Shown here piece by piece: positions 16,028 through 25,160 of a DNA stretch of 64,000 nt (the stretch's first letter is position 1; the number at the start of each line of letters is the position of its first letter). Both the position numbers and the translations under genes were made by a program. The DNA comes from Alphaproteobacteria bacterium (GTDB lineage: Bacteria > Pseudomonadota > Alphaproteobacteria > Acetobacterales > Acetobacteraceae), in NCBI GenBank assembly GCA_020850755.1, contig JADZEB010000023.1, positions 1 through 64,000 on the forward strand, given 5' to 3'. The notes under the pieces are model-generated. The model saw only the letters and a list, made by a program, of their open reading frames with translations. It made no database searches and was not told the DNA's origin.

Positions 16028-17305
16028 CTAGAGGAGCCCCGCCTGCCGCGGCAGGAACAGGCTGATCTCCGGCACATAGGTGACGAGAACGAGAACGATC
16101 GCGTTGGCGAGCAGGAACGGCAGGGAGGCTTGCACCACCTCGGCCATCGGCGCGCGTGCCGTGGCGCTGACGACGAAGAGATTCATGCCGACCGGCGGCG
16201 TCACCAGCGCCATCTCCATGTTGACCACCAGCACCACGCCGAAGTGCACCTTGTTGATGCCAAGGGGGCCCAGCAGGGGCACAAGCAGCGGCAGCGAGAT
16301 CAGCATGGTCGAGACGACATCGAGGAACATGCCCATCACGATCAGGAGCAGGTTCACGGCGAGCAGGAACATCCAGGCGGAAAGCTCCCAATGCGTGACC
16401 AGTCCCACCACGCGCTGCGGCACGCCGCCCAGCGTCAGCGCGTGGCCGAACAGGACCGCCGTGGTGATGATCGCCATCACCATCGCGGCGGGCTTCATCG
16501 CCTGGCCGAACTCCCACACCAGGCTTCGCAGCGGGATCTCGCGATAGATGAACACGCCCACCAGGATCGCGTAGAGCACCGACAGCGCCGCCGCTTCGGT
16601 GGGCGTGGCGAAGCCGCCATAGATGCTGCCGAGGATCAGCACCGGCAGGCTCAGAGCCGGCAGGGCGTTGATGCTGGTCTGGAAGCGCTCGGCCCAGCCG
16701 GCGCGCGCGGCGTTGCCGAAGCCGCGGCGGACCGAGATCACGACGGCGCAGGCCATGAAGGCGAGGCCGAGCACAATGCCCGGGATCACGCCGGCGATGA
16801 ACAGGGCGCCGATCGATTCCTCGGCCATGATGCCGTAGAGGATGAAATTGACGCTGGGCGGGATCAGGATGCCGAGCGTGCCGGCACTGCCGACCACGGC
16901 GGCCGAGAAGCCGCGCTCGTAGCCGCGGGCGATCATGGCCGGGACGGTGATCGAGCCGATCGCGACCGCGGTCGCACTGCTCGATCCGCACAGCGCGGCG
17001 AAGATCATGCAGGCCAGCACGGTGACGATCGCCAGCCCGCCGGGCAGGTGCCCGACCCAGGCCGAGGCGGCGGCGATCAGGCGCGCCGAGGTGCCGCCCT
17101 TGACCATGAAATGCGCCGAGATGGCGAAGAAGGGCAGCGCCATCAGCGGGAAGCTGTCGAGAGCGCTGTACATGGTGTGCGGCACGATCGTCAGCAGTTC
17201 GCCCTGCAGCACCAGCATCACGACCGCGCTGATGCCGAGCGCGAAGACGATCGGCATGCCGGAGGCAAGTGTCAGCGCAAACACGCCGACAATGGCAGCG
17301 GTCAT
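16028..17305 (-). CDS. TRAP transporter large permease subunit (DctM family)
   Basis: 425 residues, almost entirely hydrophobic with about 12 membrane segments and family-typical motifs (CGSSSATAVAIG, GTLGILIPPSV, TPPVGMNLFV). DctM forms the ion-coupled channel of tripartite periplasmic carboxylate importers. The ATG at 17305 overlaps the stop of the small subunit by four bases, giving translational coupling. The substrate is probably an organic acid degraded by the neighbouring enzymes. Confidence 0.9.
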   Translation of the reverse strand: MTAAIVGVFALTLASGMPIVFALGISAVVMLVLQGELLTIVPHTMYSALDSFPLMALPFFAISAHFMVKGGTSARLIAAASAWVGHLPGGLAIVTVLACMIFAALCGSSSATAVAIGSITVPAMIARGYERGFSAAVVGSAGTLGILIPPSVNFILYGIMAEESIGALFIAGVIPGIVLGLAFMACAVVISVRRGFGNAARAGWAERFQTSINALPALSLPVLILGSIYGGFATPTEAAALSVLYAILVGVFIYREIPLRSLVWEFGQAMKPAAMVMAIITTAVLFGHALTLGGVPQRVVGLVTHWELSAWMFLLAVNLLLIVMGMFLDVVSTMLISLPLLVPLLGPLGINKVHFGVVLVVNMEMALVTPPVGMNLFVVSATARAPMAEVVQASLPFLLANAIVLVLVTYVPEISLFLPRQAGLL

Positions 17306-17811
17306 TGCAGCTTCTCGCCGTTCATGGCGGGCACTTTCTCCGGCGCGCGTACGATCCAGCAGAGTCGCTGCACCAGCCGCGCCGCCAGCAGCAGGGCGCC
17401 GGCGGGCACGGCCGAATAGGCGATCCACATCGGGAAGCGCACCGACGTTGCCGAGACATCGCCGAAATCATAGGCGTCGTAGGCATGCTCGACGCCGAGC
17501 CAGAAGACGAGGGACACGAACGCCAGCCCGGCAATCGAGACGAGGAAGTCGATTGCGCGGCGGGCGCGCGGCCCGAGATTCGCGATCAGGAAGTCCGCCC
17601 CGACATGGCCGCCTTCCTTCATCAGGTGGCTGGCCATCAGGAAGCTCGCCCAGATGATCATGTAGACGATCACCTCGAGCGTCCAGCTCGGCTGCTCGGC
17701 GATCAGGTAGCGCGACATGGTGGCGTAGACGACGATGGCAGTGGCTGCCAGCGCCAGCACACCGCCAAGATAGACCTCGATCGCGTCCCAGATCGCGAGC
17801 AGCTGCCTCAT
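17302..17811 (-). CDS. TRAP transporter small permease subunit (DctQ family)
   Basis: 169 residues with four predicted membrane helices, the usual DctQ topology. Motifs such as SRYLIAEQPSWTLEV and the Gly/His-containing loop KEGGHVGADFL are characteristic. It lies between the binding-protein gene (38 bp upstream) and the large permease (4-bp overlap), the standard P-Q-M order. No strong ribosome-binding site is visible at the ATG at 17811. Confidence 0.88.
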   Translation of the reverse strand: MRQLLAIWDAIEVYLGGVLALAATAIVVYATMSRYLIAEQPSWTLEVIVYMIIWASFLMASHLMKEGGHVGADFLIANLGPRARRAIDFLVSIAGLAFVSLVFWLGVEHAYDAYDFGDVSATSVRFPMWIAYSAVPAGALLLAARLVQRLCWIVRAPEKVPAMNGEKLQ

Positions 17812-17849
17812 CCGGCGCGCATACCCTTCGGCGTGGCGCGCACCCTGGC

Positions 17850-18869
17850 CTAGCCGGAAACCAGGGCCTGGGCGCGGCGCACGAGTTCGCGGTCGATATT
17901 GGGGTTGGCTGCGAGATACGGATCCTGCAAGGGCAGGATGCGGGCCCGGAAAGCGGCGACCTCCGCAGCCGAGGGCCTGTGGATGGTCATGCCGTCGGCG
18001 GCGAGCTTCTGGTAGCTCTCCTCCATCTGGGCGATGCCGCGATCCCATTCCCAGTCTGTGGTCTCGGTCGCCACTTCCTCCATCAGCTGCTGGATCGGGC
18101 GCGGCAGGCCGCGCCAGAACGCGCCGTTGAAGGCCAGCATGTGCACGATGGTGGAATGGTCGGTGCGGATGCCGTGCTTCATCACCTGGGCGATGCGGAT
18201 GCCCGAGAGCGCGTTGGCGTTGCTGTCGATGGCGTCGATCAGGCCCTGCTGGGCGGCGGTGAACAGCTCGCCGAAACTGACCGCGACCGGCGAAGCGCCA
18301 AGGGCGCGCGTATATTCCTCCCACAGCTTGCTGCCGGCCACGCGCACGCGCATGCCGCGGAAATCATCAGGCATCCGCACCGGCTTGCTGGTGACATACA
18401 TGGTGGTGCCGGAATACCAGGTGCCGAGAACGCGCGCGCCCAGCCTTTGCTCGATCTGCGCTTCCACGGCGCGACCGATCTCGCTTTTCGCCAGCGCCTT
18501 GGCCTTGTGCGGATCGACGCCGAACATGAACGGCAGGCCGTAGATCTGCGTGTTCGGCACCGCCGCCTCAAGGAAGACCGCCGCGATGGTGGCCATCTGG
18601 ATCGTGCCCTGGCGGATGGCCTGCGGCTCGTCACGATCCTGGTAGAGCTGGCCGTTCTCGAAATAGGTGAAGCGCACCTCGCCATTGCTGCGCTGCTCGA
18701 CGAGCTGGCCGAAGCGCCGCGCGGCCTGCACCTTGGGATTGGCCTGGCCCTGCCCGGTGGAGTAGCGAACCGCGCGTCCGCCGCCTTGCGCCTGGACCGG
18801 GCTGGCAAGCGCCGCGGCGCCGGCCGCGGCCGATACTCCGATGACGAAATGCCGCCGACCCAATGCCAT
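17850..18869 (-). CDS. TRAP transporter periplasmic substrate-binding protein (DctP family)
   Basis: 339 residues from ATG 18869. The N-terminus (GRRHFVIGVSAAAGAAALAS) is a twin-arginine-type signal ending near VQAQ. The mature part has DctP motifs: the substrate arginine region (GMRVRVAGSKLWEEY), followed by VSFGELFTAAQQGLIDAID. It binds an organic anion in the periplasm and passes it to the DctQM permease encoded immediately downstream. An in-frame ATG 15 bases upstream is possible, but GGGGAA is better placed for 18869. The 200 bp before it separate it from the HMG-CoA-lyase-type gene and may hold a promoter. Confidence 0.88.
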   Translation of the reverse strand: MALGRRHFVIGVSAAAGAAALASPVQAQGGGRAVRYSTGQGQANPKVQAARRFGQLVEQRSNGEVRFTYFENGQLYQDRDEPQAIRQGTIQMATIAAVFLEAAVPNTQIYGLPFMFGVDPHKAKALAKSEIGRAVEAQIEQRLGARVLGTWYSGTTMYVTSKPVRMPDDFRGMRVRVAGSKLWEEYTRALGASPVAVSFGELFTAAQQGLIDAIDSNANALSGIRIAQVMKHGIRTDHSTIVHMLAFNGAFWRGLPRPIQQLMEEVATETTDWEWDRGIAQMEESYQKLAADGMTIHRPSAAEVAAFRARILPLQDPYLAANPNIDRELVRRAQALVSG

Positions 18870-19069
18870 GTCCGATTCCCCCATGCCGCTCTGTCCCACG
18901 TGCCGGCGCCACCTTGCGCGTACATGGGCATGCAACGCGATGCGATCCGGCGACGGTATGGGTGGTCCGGCGACCTGTCAACGGTGCGCGGGCGTAACGG
19001 TGGCGCGGGCGCCAGAGCGTGCCCGCCACCGGGAAAGCCGGCCGATCGCGGGCACGATGCGGTGTTGCC

Positions 19070-20038
19070 TCAGGCGGCGGCGGCGGGCGATGCCGGGCGC
19101 CGCGTGGTGGAGGAGAGGAGCTTGCTCGGCACCGGATGGCCGACGATCTGCTGCGCCAGGCGCGCGCACTCGACCATCTTGTCGAGGTCGATGCCCGTCT
19201 CGATGCCAAGCTCCTGGCAGAGGAACACCATCTCCTCGGTGCAGACATTGCCGGCCGCGCCCTTGAAGCCGGCGAAGGGGCAGCCGCCCAGCCCGGCAAC
19301 GGCGGTGTCGAACATCTCCACCCCCTCCAGCAGGCCGGCATAGGCGTTGGCGATGGCCAGCCCGCGCGTATCGTGCAGGTGCAGCCCGACGCGCAGATCG
19401 GGCCAGCGGTTGCGCACCGCGCCCACCACGCGGCGCACCTGCTCGGGGCTGGCCCAGCCCATCGAATCCGCCAGCACCATGCTTTTCAGCCTGCTGCCGA
19501 CCTCGGCGGCGATGTCGTGCAGCCGCGCCACCATGCCGATCACGCGCGCCTCGGGCACCACGCCCTCGTAGTTGCAGCCGAAGGCGGCCATGATGCTCCC
19601 ATAGTCGGCCGGCACGTTGTTGTCGCGATAGAGCGCGGCCATGCGCCGCTGCATCTCGATATCCTGGGCGAAGTCGCGCTTCTGGTTGCGTTTGCAGAAG
19701 GTCTCCGAGGCGGTGAGCGTCAGCTTGCCATGCACCGCCACCCGCCCGGTGGCCAAGGCGCGCTTGAAGCCGATATCGTTGAGGTAGATGCAGGAATAAT
19801 TGATGCCCGGCTTCTGGCGCACGCCGGCCACCACGGCCTCGGCGTCCGCCATCTGCGGCACCTGCTTCGGGTTGACGAAGGAGGTCATCTGGATCGCCTT
19901 GACCCCGGTCTCGGCCAGGGCCTCGATCAGGCAGATCTTGTCGGCGGTGGAGATCTTGTCGGGCTGGCCGATGCCCTCGAACTGGTAGCCCTCGCGCGGG
20001 CCGCACTCGTGCAGAAAAACGGACTGGGGCAGGGCCAT
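19070..20038 (-). CDS. Hydroxymethylglutaryl-CoA lyase family protein
   Basis: 322 residues. ATG 20038 follows GGAGG at six bases. The DRE-TIM metal motif HLHD (220-223) and the catalytic-cysteine loop GLGGCPFAG (249-257, Cys253) are intact. The family cleaves 3-hydroxy-3-methylglutaryl-CoA or related 3-hydroxyacyl-CoAs into acetyl- or acetoacetyl-type products. Position at the head of the TRAP/reductase block suggests a last catabolic step there, while leucine degradation is the classical alternative. The N-terminus reads HECGPREG instead of the usual DVGPRDG, so a related substrate is possible. Confidence 0.82.
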   Translation of the reverse strand: MALPQSVFLHECGPREGYQFEGIGQPDKISTADKICLIEALAETGVKAIQMTSFVNPKQVPQMADAEAVVAGVRQKPGINYSCIYLNDIGFKRALATGRVAVHGKLTLTASETFCKRNQKRDFAQDIEMQRRMAALYRDNNVPADYGSIMAAFGCNYEGVVPEARVIGMVARLHDIAAEVGSRLKSMVLADSMGWASPEQVRRVVGAVRNRWPDLRVGLHLHDTRGLAIANAYAGLLEGVEMFDTAVAGLGGCPFAGFKGAAGNVCTEEMVFLCQELGIETGIDLDKMVECARLAQQIVGHPVPSKLLSSTTRRPASPAAAA

Positions 20039-20190
20039 GGGAGACCTCCGGTGGCTTTGGATGCCTGCGCGCCGCATGCGGGGGCGGGGCACGAGGGGGA
20101 CAGCACCCGAATAGAACAGTGCAGCGGTGGCGTCCAGTTTGCGTTGGTCTCGCCATGGCGTGACGCGCCAGCCATGACGGTGCGCCGCCA

Positions 20191-20204
20191 TTATGATATT
20201 ATAA
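20191..20204. promoter_or_regulatory. AT-rich imperfect palindrome between divergent genes
   Basis: TTATGATATTATAA differs from its reverse complement at only two symmetric positions. It sits in the 243-bp gap between the HMG-CoA-lyase-type gene (minus) and the His/Cys protein gene (plus), about 78 bp before the latter's start. In this GC-rich DNA it is a good candidate for a promoter core or operator. Confidence 0.35.
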
Positions 20205-20281
20205 CGATGCCGCGTGGCCGCAGCCAGGCCGCGCAAGGCTCGCGCACTTTCCACGCGCAGCCATCGACCAGGAGGCGGATC

Positions 20282-20932
20282 GTGCCCGGCTATGACAAGC
20301 AGCTTACCCTCGCCTTCATGTCGCATGCCGGCGAGAAGAGCCATTTCGAGCCGCAGTGGAAGGCACTTTCCGAGAAGGCACAGGCCAAGAAGATCGAGGA
20401 TCTGGGCCATGCGGCGGCGATCGGCAAGACCGGTTTCGCGAGCCCGCCCGATGCGCTCGGCAAGCTGACCAAGGACTCGCGGCTCTACCTGCTCGGCCAT
20501 GGCGACTGGGCGCAGCAGAAGCTGGGCGACTGGAGCTACTCGGATATCCTCAACATGCTGGTCGATGGCGGGCTTGCGGCGGTCAAGCTGGTCAATGTCG
20601 TGGCCTGCCAGCTTGCGCGCGACAAGGGTACGCTCGATGATCAGCGGCTGGCCACCAGCGCCGACAGCTTCGCTTCGAAACTCCACAACGGCCTTGGCAC
20701 GTGCGGGATCAAGACCGAGGTGCGCGCCTACCTGCTCGACAATTTCGTGGTCAGCAAGGCCACGCACGAGAACCACACCCAGTTCGACTTCCCGGACGAT
20801 GCCGGGCGCAAGCTCGTCTATGGCAAGGACGGCAAGGCCTATCCGGCGCGCTATGCCAAGGTCGCCTTCGTCTGGCAGAACGGGGTGCAGACCCGGCTCT
20901 ACACGAAGCCCGAGGGCTTGCCGCTATACTAG
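20282..20932 (+). CDS. Uncharacterised protein with a His-Cys dyad layout like clan CD peptidases (C80/caspase-like)
   Basis: 216 residues from GTG 20282, preceded by AGGAGG at five bases. No confident family match. The order strand, GHG, helix, strand with VACQ is that of clan CD cysteine peptidases and of the C80 domain in RTX toxins: RLYLLGHGD (67-75, His73), a SYSDILNMLVDGG helix, then KLVNVVACQLA (102-112, Cys109), then a helix with DSFASKL and another strand. No signal peptide, membrane segment or RTX repeat is visible. It stands alone between a divergent lyase gene and a small DNA-binding-like gene. It may be a protease, an effector or a catalytically dead relative; only the dyad arrangement supports the idea. 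Confidence 0.6.
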   Translation: MPGYDKQLTLAFMSHAGEKSHFEPQWKALSEKAQAKKIEDLGHAAAIGKTGFASPPDALGKLTKDSRLYLLGHGDWAQQKLGDWSYSDILNMLVDGGLAAVKLVNVVACQLARDKGTLDDQRLATSADSFASKLHNGLGTCGIKTEVRAYLLDNFVVSKATHENHTQFDFPDDAGRKLVYGKDGKAYPARYAKVAFVWQNGVQTRLYTKPEGLPLY

Positions 20933-21067
20933 GCGGGGTGTGGCGCGCGCGCCCGCCGCCATGCCTGTGGCTGAAATGCACGCCCCGCAGCGCCGTCATG
21001 CCCGAACCGCGCGCCGGCGCCGGGTTTGCTGTGCTAGCCTTCGCTCCTTCCATGAAGGAGGCGCCGC

Positions 21068-21361
21068 ATGAGCGATGCCCTTGCTCCCCTGATCCGCGAC
21101 CTGCTGGGCTGGTTGGCCGCCGGCCCGCGCCCCTATGCCGAGGTGATCGACGCCTGGCGCACTTCCTGCCCGCGCCTGACGGTGTGGGAGGATGCGATCG
21201 AGCGTGGCCTGATCCGCCATGTCCGGCTGCCCGATCGCGGCCGCTGCCTCGAACTCACGCCAGAGGGGCGCGTGCTGCTTGACGATGCACCCGCCCCGCC
21301 GCCGCCGCCGCTTGCAGCCGTCGATGCCCCCGGCACGGCACCGCCGCGCCGGCGTGCCTGA
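21068..21361 (+). CDS. Small conserved-type protein with a winged-helix-like core
   Basis: 97 residues, ATG preceded by AAGGAGG. The first 75 residues alternate helices and end in a LELTPEGRVLL wing-like hairpin, resembling winged-helix DNA-binding domains. The tail is Pro/Ala-rich and low in complexity. No specific family was recognised. It may be a small regulator of the neighbouring genes, but no direct evidence shows this. Confidence 0.6.
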   Translation: MSDALAPLIRDLLGWLAAGPRPYAEVIDAWRTSCPRLTVWEDAIERGLIRHVRLPDRGRCLELTPEGRVLLDDAPAPPPPPLAAVDAPGTAPPRRRA

Positions 21362-21412
21362 TCAGGGCGAGCCGCGCCGGGCCACGCTGAGCCGAGCCGC
21401 GAGCCGAGCGGG

Positions 21413-22047
21413 TCAGGGCTGCCGGCTCTCCGCCGCATGGCTCATGCGGTAGTGGAAGTTGCCGATATGCGAGACCTCGCGGCTGAGGTCGTGGTCGATA
21501 TGGACCGCAATGCCGGCGGCCTTGAGCTTGGCGCAGAAGTAATAGTCCTCGCCCAGGAACTCGACCGGGTTGCCGGGGATCGGTTCGAAGGCGAAGGCGG
21601 GCGGAGGGATGCGCGAGAATAGCGAGGTCCGCACCAGCATCAGCCCGGTGCCGGCGCCGTCGACGATCTCCAGCCCGTGTCGATCAGGAGCGCTGACCAC
21701 CGGCTTGCCGCCGGACACCGAGACAGGCTTGCCCGGCAACTGGCGCTTCACATAGTTGGCCGCGACGACATCCTTCCCGTGCGCCAGCAGGCGGTGCAGC
21801 GTGTCGGGCGGGAAGTCCATGTCGCAGTCGAGGAACAACAGGTGCTCGAACTTCTTGTCGATGGCATTGCGCACGATCTTGTTGCGGTTGCTGGGCAGGT
21901 CGAGCCGCGCGCATACAGCAAGCCGACATCGACCGGCTGCCCGCCAAGAGGCATCCGGCTGGCATAGATCAGCAGGCGCCCGAAGGCGATCCCGAACTCG
22001 GCGTTCCAGACATCGTGTGACGGCACGCCAACGGCAACGCGAAGCAA
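21413..22047 (-). pseudogene. Glycosyltransferase (GT-A, DxD type) interrupted by a frameshift
   Basis: Two reading frames together spell one protein. The first runs from a TTG at 22047 (LLRVAVGVPSHDVWN... VDVGLLYARGS). The second continues from about 21905 (LDLPSNRNKIVRNAID, then LLFLDCDMDFPPDTL with the DCDMD metal motif) to the stop at 21413. The break lies at about 21901-21915 and needs one extra base to restore the frame. Either the gene is inactivated or the sequence has a one-base error there. The intact product would be about 210 residues. Such short GT-A proteins are often found with phage or surface-polysaccharide genes; none is adjacent here. Confidence 0.6.
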
Positions 22048-22211
22048 GGTCGAGGCTCCCTGGTGGCATCGGCACGGCTGCGGCCGAAGCCCGGGCGCCG
22101 CGGGGCACCTTGGCCCGGGACCGCATGCCGGGCGGATGCTACAAGGAGCGAGGCTCTCAGCGCCAGACCTGCTCCCGGATCCGTCACCATGCCCGTGCTC
22201 GCCGCAACGCC

Positions 22212-24032
22212 ATGTCCGATCCCGCCCCACAGCCGATGAGCAAAGCCGATCACGACAAGCCGGCCCTGCCGGCCGAGCGGGTGCGCGCGATTGCTGCCGC
22301 GCAAGGCCAGGCGCCCTTCGATCTTCTTGTCTGCGGCGGTACGCTGGTCGATGTCGCCACTGCCGAACTCCGCCCGGCCGATATCGGCATCGTGGGCGGG
22401 CTGGTCGCGAGCATCCATCCGCGCGGGGCGCGGGCCGACGCCGCCGAGCGCCTGGATGCCGCCGGCGCCTATCTCGCCCCCGGCCTGATCGACACGCATG
22501 TGCATCTGGAAAGCTCGCACATGCTGCCGGTGCACTATGCGGCCACCGTGCTGGCGCAGGGCACCACCACCGTTTTCTGGGACCCCCACGAGCTGGCGAA
22601 CGTGCTCGGCCTCGAAGGCGTGCGCTGGGCGATCGCGGCCAGTCGCGGCCTGGCCTTGCGCGTGCTGGTGGGGGCCTCGTCCTCGGTGCCCTCGGCGCCG
22701 GGGCTGGAGCGGGCAGGGGCCGAGATCGGCGGTGCCGAGATGGCGCGGATGCTCCGCTGGCCGGAGGTCGCGGGCGTGGCCGAGGTGATGGACATGGCCG
22801 GCGTCCTGTCCGGCACCGGCCGCATGGCCGAGGTGCTGGCGGCGGGGCTGGCCAGCGGCAAGCCGATCGCGGGCCATGCGCGCGGCCTGGCCGGCCCGAA
22901 ATTGCAGGGCTTCGTCGCCGCCGGGATCGGGTCCGACCACGAACTGGTCTCGGCCGCCGATGCGATCGAGAAGCTGCGCGCTGGCCTCTGGGTCGAGCTG
23001 CGCGGCTCGCACGACTACCTGCTGCCCGAGATCGTCCTGGCGCTGAAGGCGCTGCCGCGCCTGCCGGCCACGCTCTCGCTCTGCACCGACGATGTGTTCC
23101 CCGACCAGCTCGTGCGTGCGGGCGGCATGATCGACCTCGTCCGCCGGCTGGTGCGTTACGGCCTCGATCCGGTGCAGGCGCTGGTCTGCGGCACGCATAA
23201 CGGCGCGCTGCGGCTGGGGCGGAGCGATATCGGGCTGATCGGGCCGGGCCGCGCCGCCGACCTGGTGCTGCTCGACGATCTCGGCGCGATGGCGGTGCGG
23301 GTCGTGGTTGCCGGCGGGCGGATCGTGGCGCGCGATGGCGCGCTTGCGGCCCCGCTGGCGGCACCGCCCGCCCCGGCGCTTGCGGGCAGCGTGCGCGTGC
23401 CCACGCTTGGGCCAGAGGATTTCCGCATCCGCCTGCCTGCCGGCGTGGTGGGTGCGGGCCGCCGGCGCGCGCTCCTGCGCGGCATTCGCGGCGCGCGCTT
23501 CACGCAATGGACCGAGATCGAGGCCGAGGTGCAGGACGGCATCGTGCAGGTGCCGGAGCACTGCTCGCTGATGGCGGTGGTGCATCGGCATGGCCGCGAC
23601 CCCGCCCTGCCGCGCCTGGCGCTGCTGGAGGATTGGGGCCTCTGGCGCGGCGCCTGGGCCGCCACCTACGCGCATGACGCGCACAACCTGGTGCTGTTCG
23701 GCCGCGACCCGGCCGACATGGCGGCGGCGGCGAATGCGGTGATCGCGGCGGGAGGCGGCATGGCGGTGGCGGCGGGCGGTGCGGTGCGCGCGATCCTGCC
23801 CCTGCCGGTGGCGGGGCTTCTGTCCGATGCGGCGCCGGTCGCGGTGGCCGATGGCTTCGCCGCCCTGCGCGCCGCGGCCGACGACGTGGCCGAGTGGAAG
23901 CCACCCTATCGTGTGTTCAAGGCCCTGTTCGGCGCGGCACTCGCCTGCAATGCCGGCCCGCACCTGACCGACATGGGCCTCACCGATGGGGGCAGTGGCC
24001 GGATCGAGCAGATGCTGGTGCGGATGCTCTAG
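22212..24032 (+). CDS. ade: Adenine deaminase
   Basis: 606 residues, normal for bacterial Ade (about 560-600). Metal and active-site motifs are in order: HVHLESS (96-102), GTTTVFWDPHE (117-127), GHARG, GSDHE and CTDDVFPDQL, then the C-terminal adenine-deaminase domain ending NAGPHLTDMGLTDGG. It hydrolyses adenine to hypoxanthine and ammonia for purine salvage. The start is the ATG giving MSDPAPQ; no clear Shine-Dalgarno sequence is seen, and an ATG 24 bases later is an alternative. It is convergent with the Bug protein gene. Confidence 0.88.
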   Translation: MSDPAPQPMSKADHDKPALPAERVRAIAAAQGQAPFDLLVCGGTLVDVATAELRPADIGIVGGLVASIHPRGARADAAERLDAAGAYLAPGLIDTHVHLESSHMLPVHYAATVLAQGTTTVFWDPHELANVLGLEGVRWAIAASRGLALRVLVGASSSVPSAPGLERAGAEIGGAEMARMLRWPEVAGVAEVMDMAGVLSGTGRMAEVLAAGLASGKPIAGHARGLAGPKLQGFVAAGIGSDHELVSAADAIEKLRAGLWVELRGSHDYLLPEIVLALKALPRLPATLSLCTDDVFPDQLVRAGGMIDLVRRLVRYGLDPVQALVCGTHNGALRLGRSDIGLIGPGRAADLVLLDDLGAMAVRVVVAGGRIVARDGALAAPLAAPPAPALAGSVRVPTLGPEDFRIRLPAGVVGAGRRRALLRGIRGARFTQWTEIEAEVQDGIVQVPEHCSLMAVVHRHGRDPALPRLALLEDWGLWRGAWAATYAHDAHNLVLFGRDPADMAAAANAVIAAGGGMAVAAGGAVRAILPLPVAGLLSDAAPVAVADGFAALRAAADDVAEWKPPYRVFKALFGAALACNAGPHLTDMGLTDGGSGRIEQMLVRML

Positions 24033-24044
24033 CCTTGCGGCGGG

Positions 24045-25160
24045 CTAGTTGGCGGGCGCGCCAAGATCGACATTGTACTGGCGCTTGAGCCAGGCGGCGA
24101 GCCAGTCCTTGGCCTCGGGCGGCAGCGTCACGGCGGCGAGCAGGTTGCGCTGCGCCACATCGTCGAGCGCGGGCGGGTAGGGGCCGATCATCTGCGGGGC
24201 GCGCTCCTTGAAGGTGTCGGATGCGACCGTGCGCCGCGCCGCCTCGCGCCAGGCGGCGACCAGCTCGGGCGGTGTGCCCTCGGGCAGCACCAGGGCCACC
24301 GTGTTCGACACCAGCACCGCGAACAGCGCCTGGAACGCCGCCCAGGCCGGCCCGGCCGGGTCGCTTCCGTGGATCGCGCGATACACCTCGGGGAAGCTCG
24401 GCAGGTCGGGCAGGTTGGGGTCGCGGCCGAGGCGCCCCTGCGCGTCGGCATAGCCCAGCGTGAACAGCGGCACCGCGCGCCCCGCCTGCACGAGCGGCAG
24501 CACCTGCGGCACCCACGATGCCATGTCGTCGCCATTGATGTTGAGCTCGCCGCGCTGATAGGCGAGCCGCGCCTGGCCGCGGTTGATCCCGAACACCGTA
24601 CGCACGCTCAGGCCCAGCATGTCGAGCGCGACCAGGCGCGGCAGGTCGGCCGAGGTGGGGCCGTTCGCGCCGATGACCAGATCGCGCCCGCGCAGGGCGG
24701 CAACGTCCTGCGGGCCGCTGGCGCCGAGCCCGGGCGCGACATAGACGACGCTACCGAGCGGGGAGCCGATCACGGGGATGAAGCGGCGTGGATCGAAGCG
24801 CACGCGCCTGTCGCCCAGGATGAAGTTGAGCTGGGTCGAGGCCGACAGCGTCAGCAGCGTCAGCCCGTCCGGCTGGGCTCGCGCGGTGAACTGGTTCGCC
24901 CCGGTGATCGAGCCGCCGCCGGGGATGTTGCGGATGACGATGCCCGGGTTGCCCGGCAGGTGTGGGCGCATCTGGTCGGCCATGAAGCGGGCATAGGCGT
25001 CGGCCCCACCCCCCTCGGCGAAGGGCACGACGAACTCGATGCGCTTGCCGGCGAAACTCACCTGCGCCTGGGCCTTGGCCGGGGTCGTGGTGGCGGCCAG
25101 GGTGGCGGCCAGAAGGCCGGCCGGCAGGGCGGCCGCCAGAATGACACGTCGCATGATCAT
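24045..25160 (-). CDS. TctC/Bug-type periplasmic binding protein
   Basis: 371 residues. The signal peptide MIMRRVILAAALPAGLLAA ends near KAQA. The mature chain has Bug-fold motifs (VVPFAEGGGADAYARF, IPGGGSITGANQF), though GGGADAYAR is unusual compared with GGPTDVVAR. Family members bind carboxylates for tripartite tricarboxylate transporters or act as sensors. No TctA/TctB genes lie nearby. Its ATG overlaps the stop of the upstream small membrane-protein gene by four bases (25157-25160), so the two are coupled. Confidence 0.78.
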   Translation of the reverse strand: MIMRRVILAAALPAGLLAATLAATTTPAKAQAQVSFAGKRIEFVVPFAEGGGADAYARFMADQMRPHLPGNPGIVIRNIPGGGSITGANQFTARAQPDGLTLLTLSASTQLNFILGDRRVRFDPRRFIPVIGSPLGSVVYVAPGLGASGPQDVAALRGRDLVIGANGPTSADLPRLVALDMLGLSVRTVFGINRGQARLAYQRGELNINGDDMASWVPQVLPLVQAGRAVPLFTLGYADAQGRLGRDPNLPDLPSFPEVYRAIHGSDPAGPAWAAFQALFAVLVSNTVALVLPEGTPPELVAAWREAARRTVASDTFKERAPQMIGPYPPALDDVAQRNLLAAVTLPPEAKDWLAAWLKRQYNVDLGAPAN

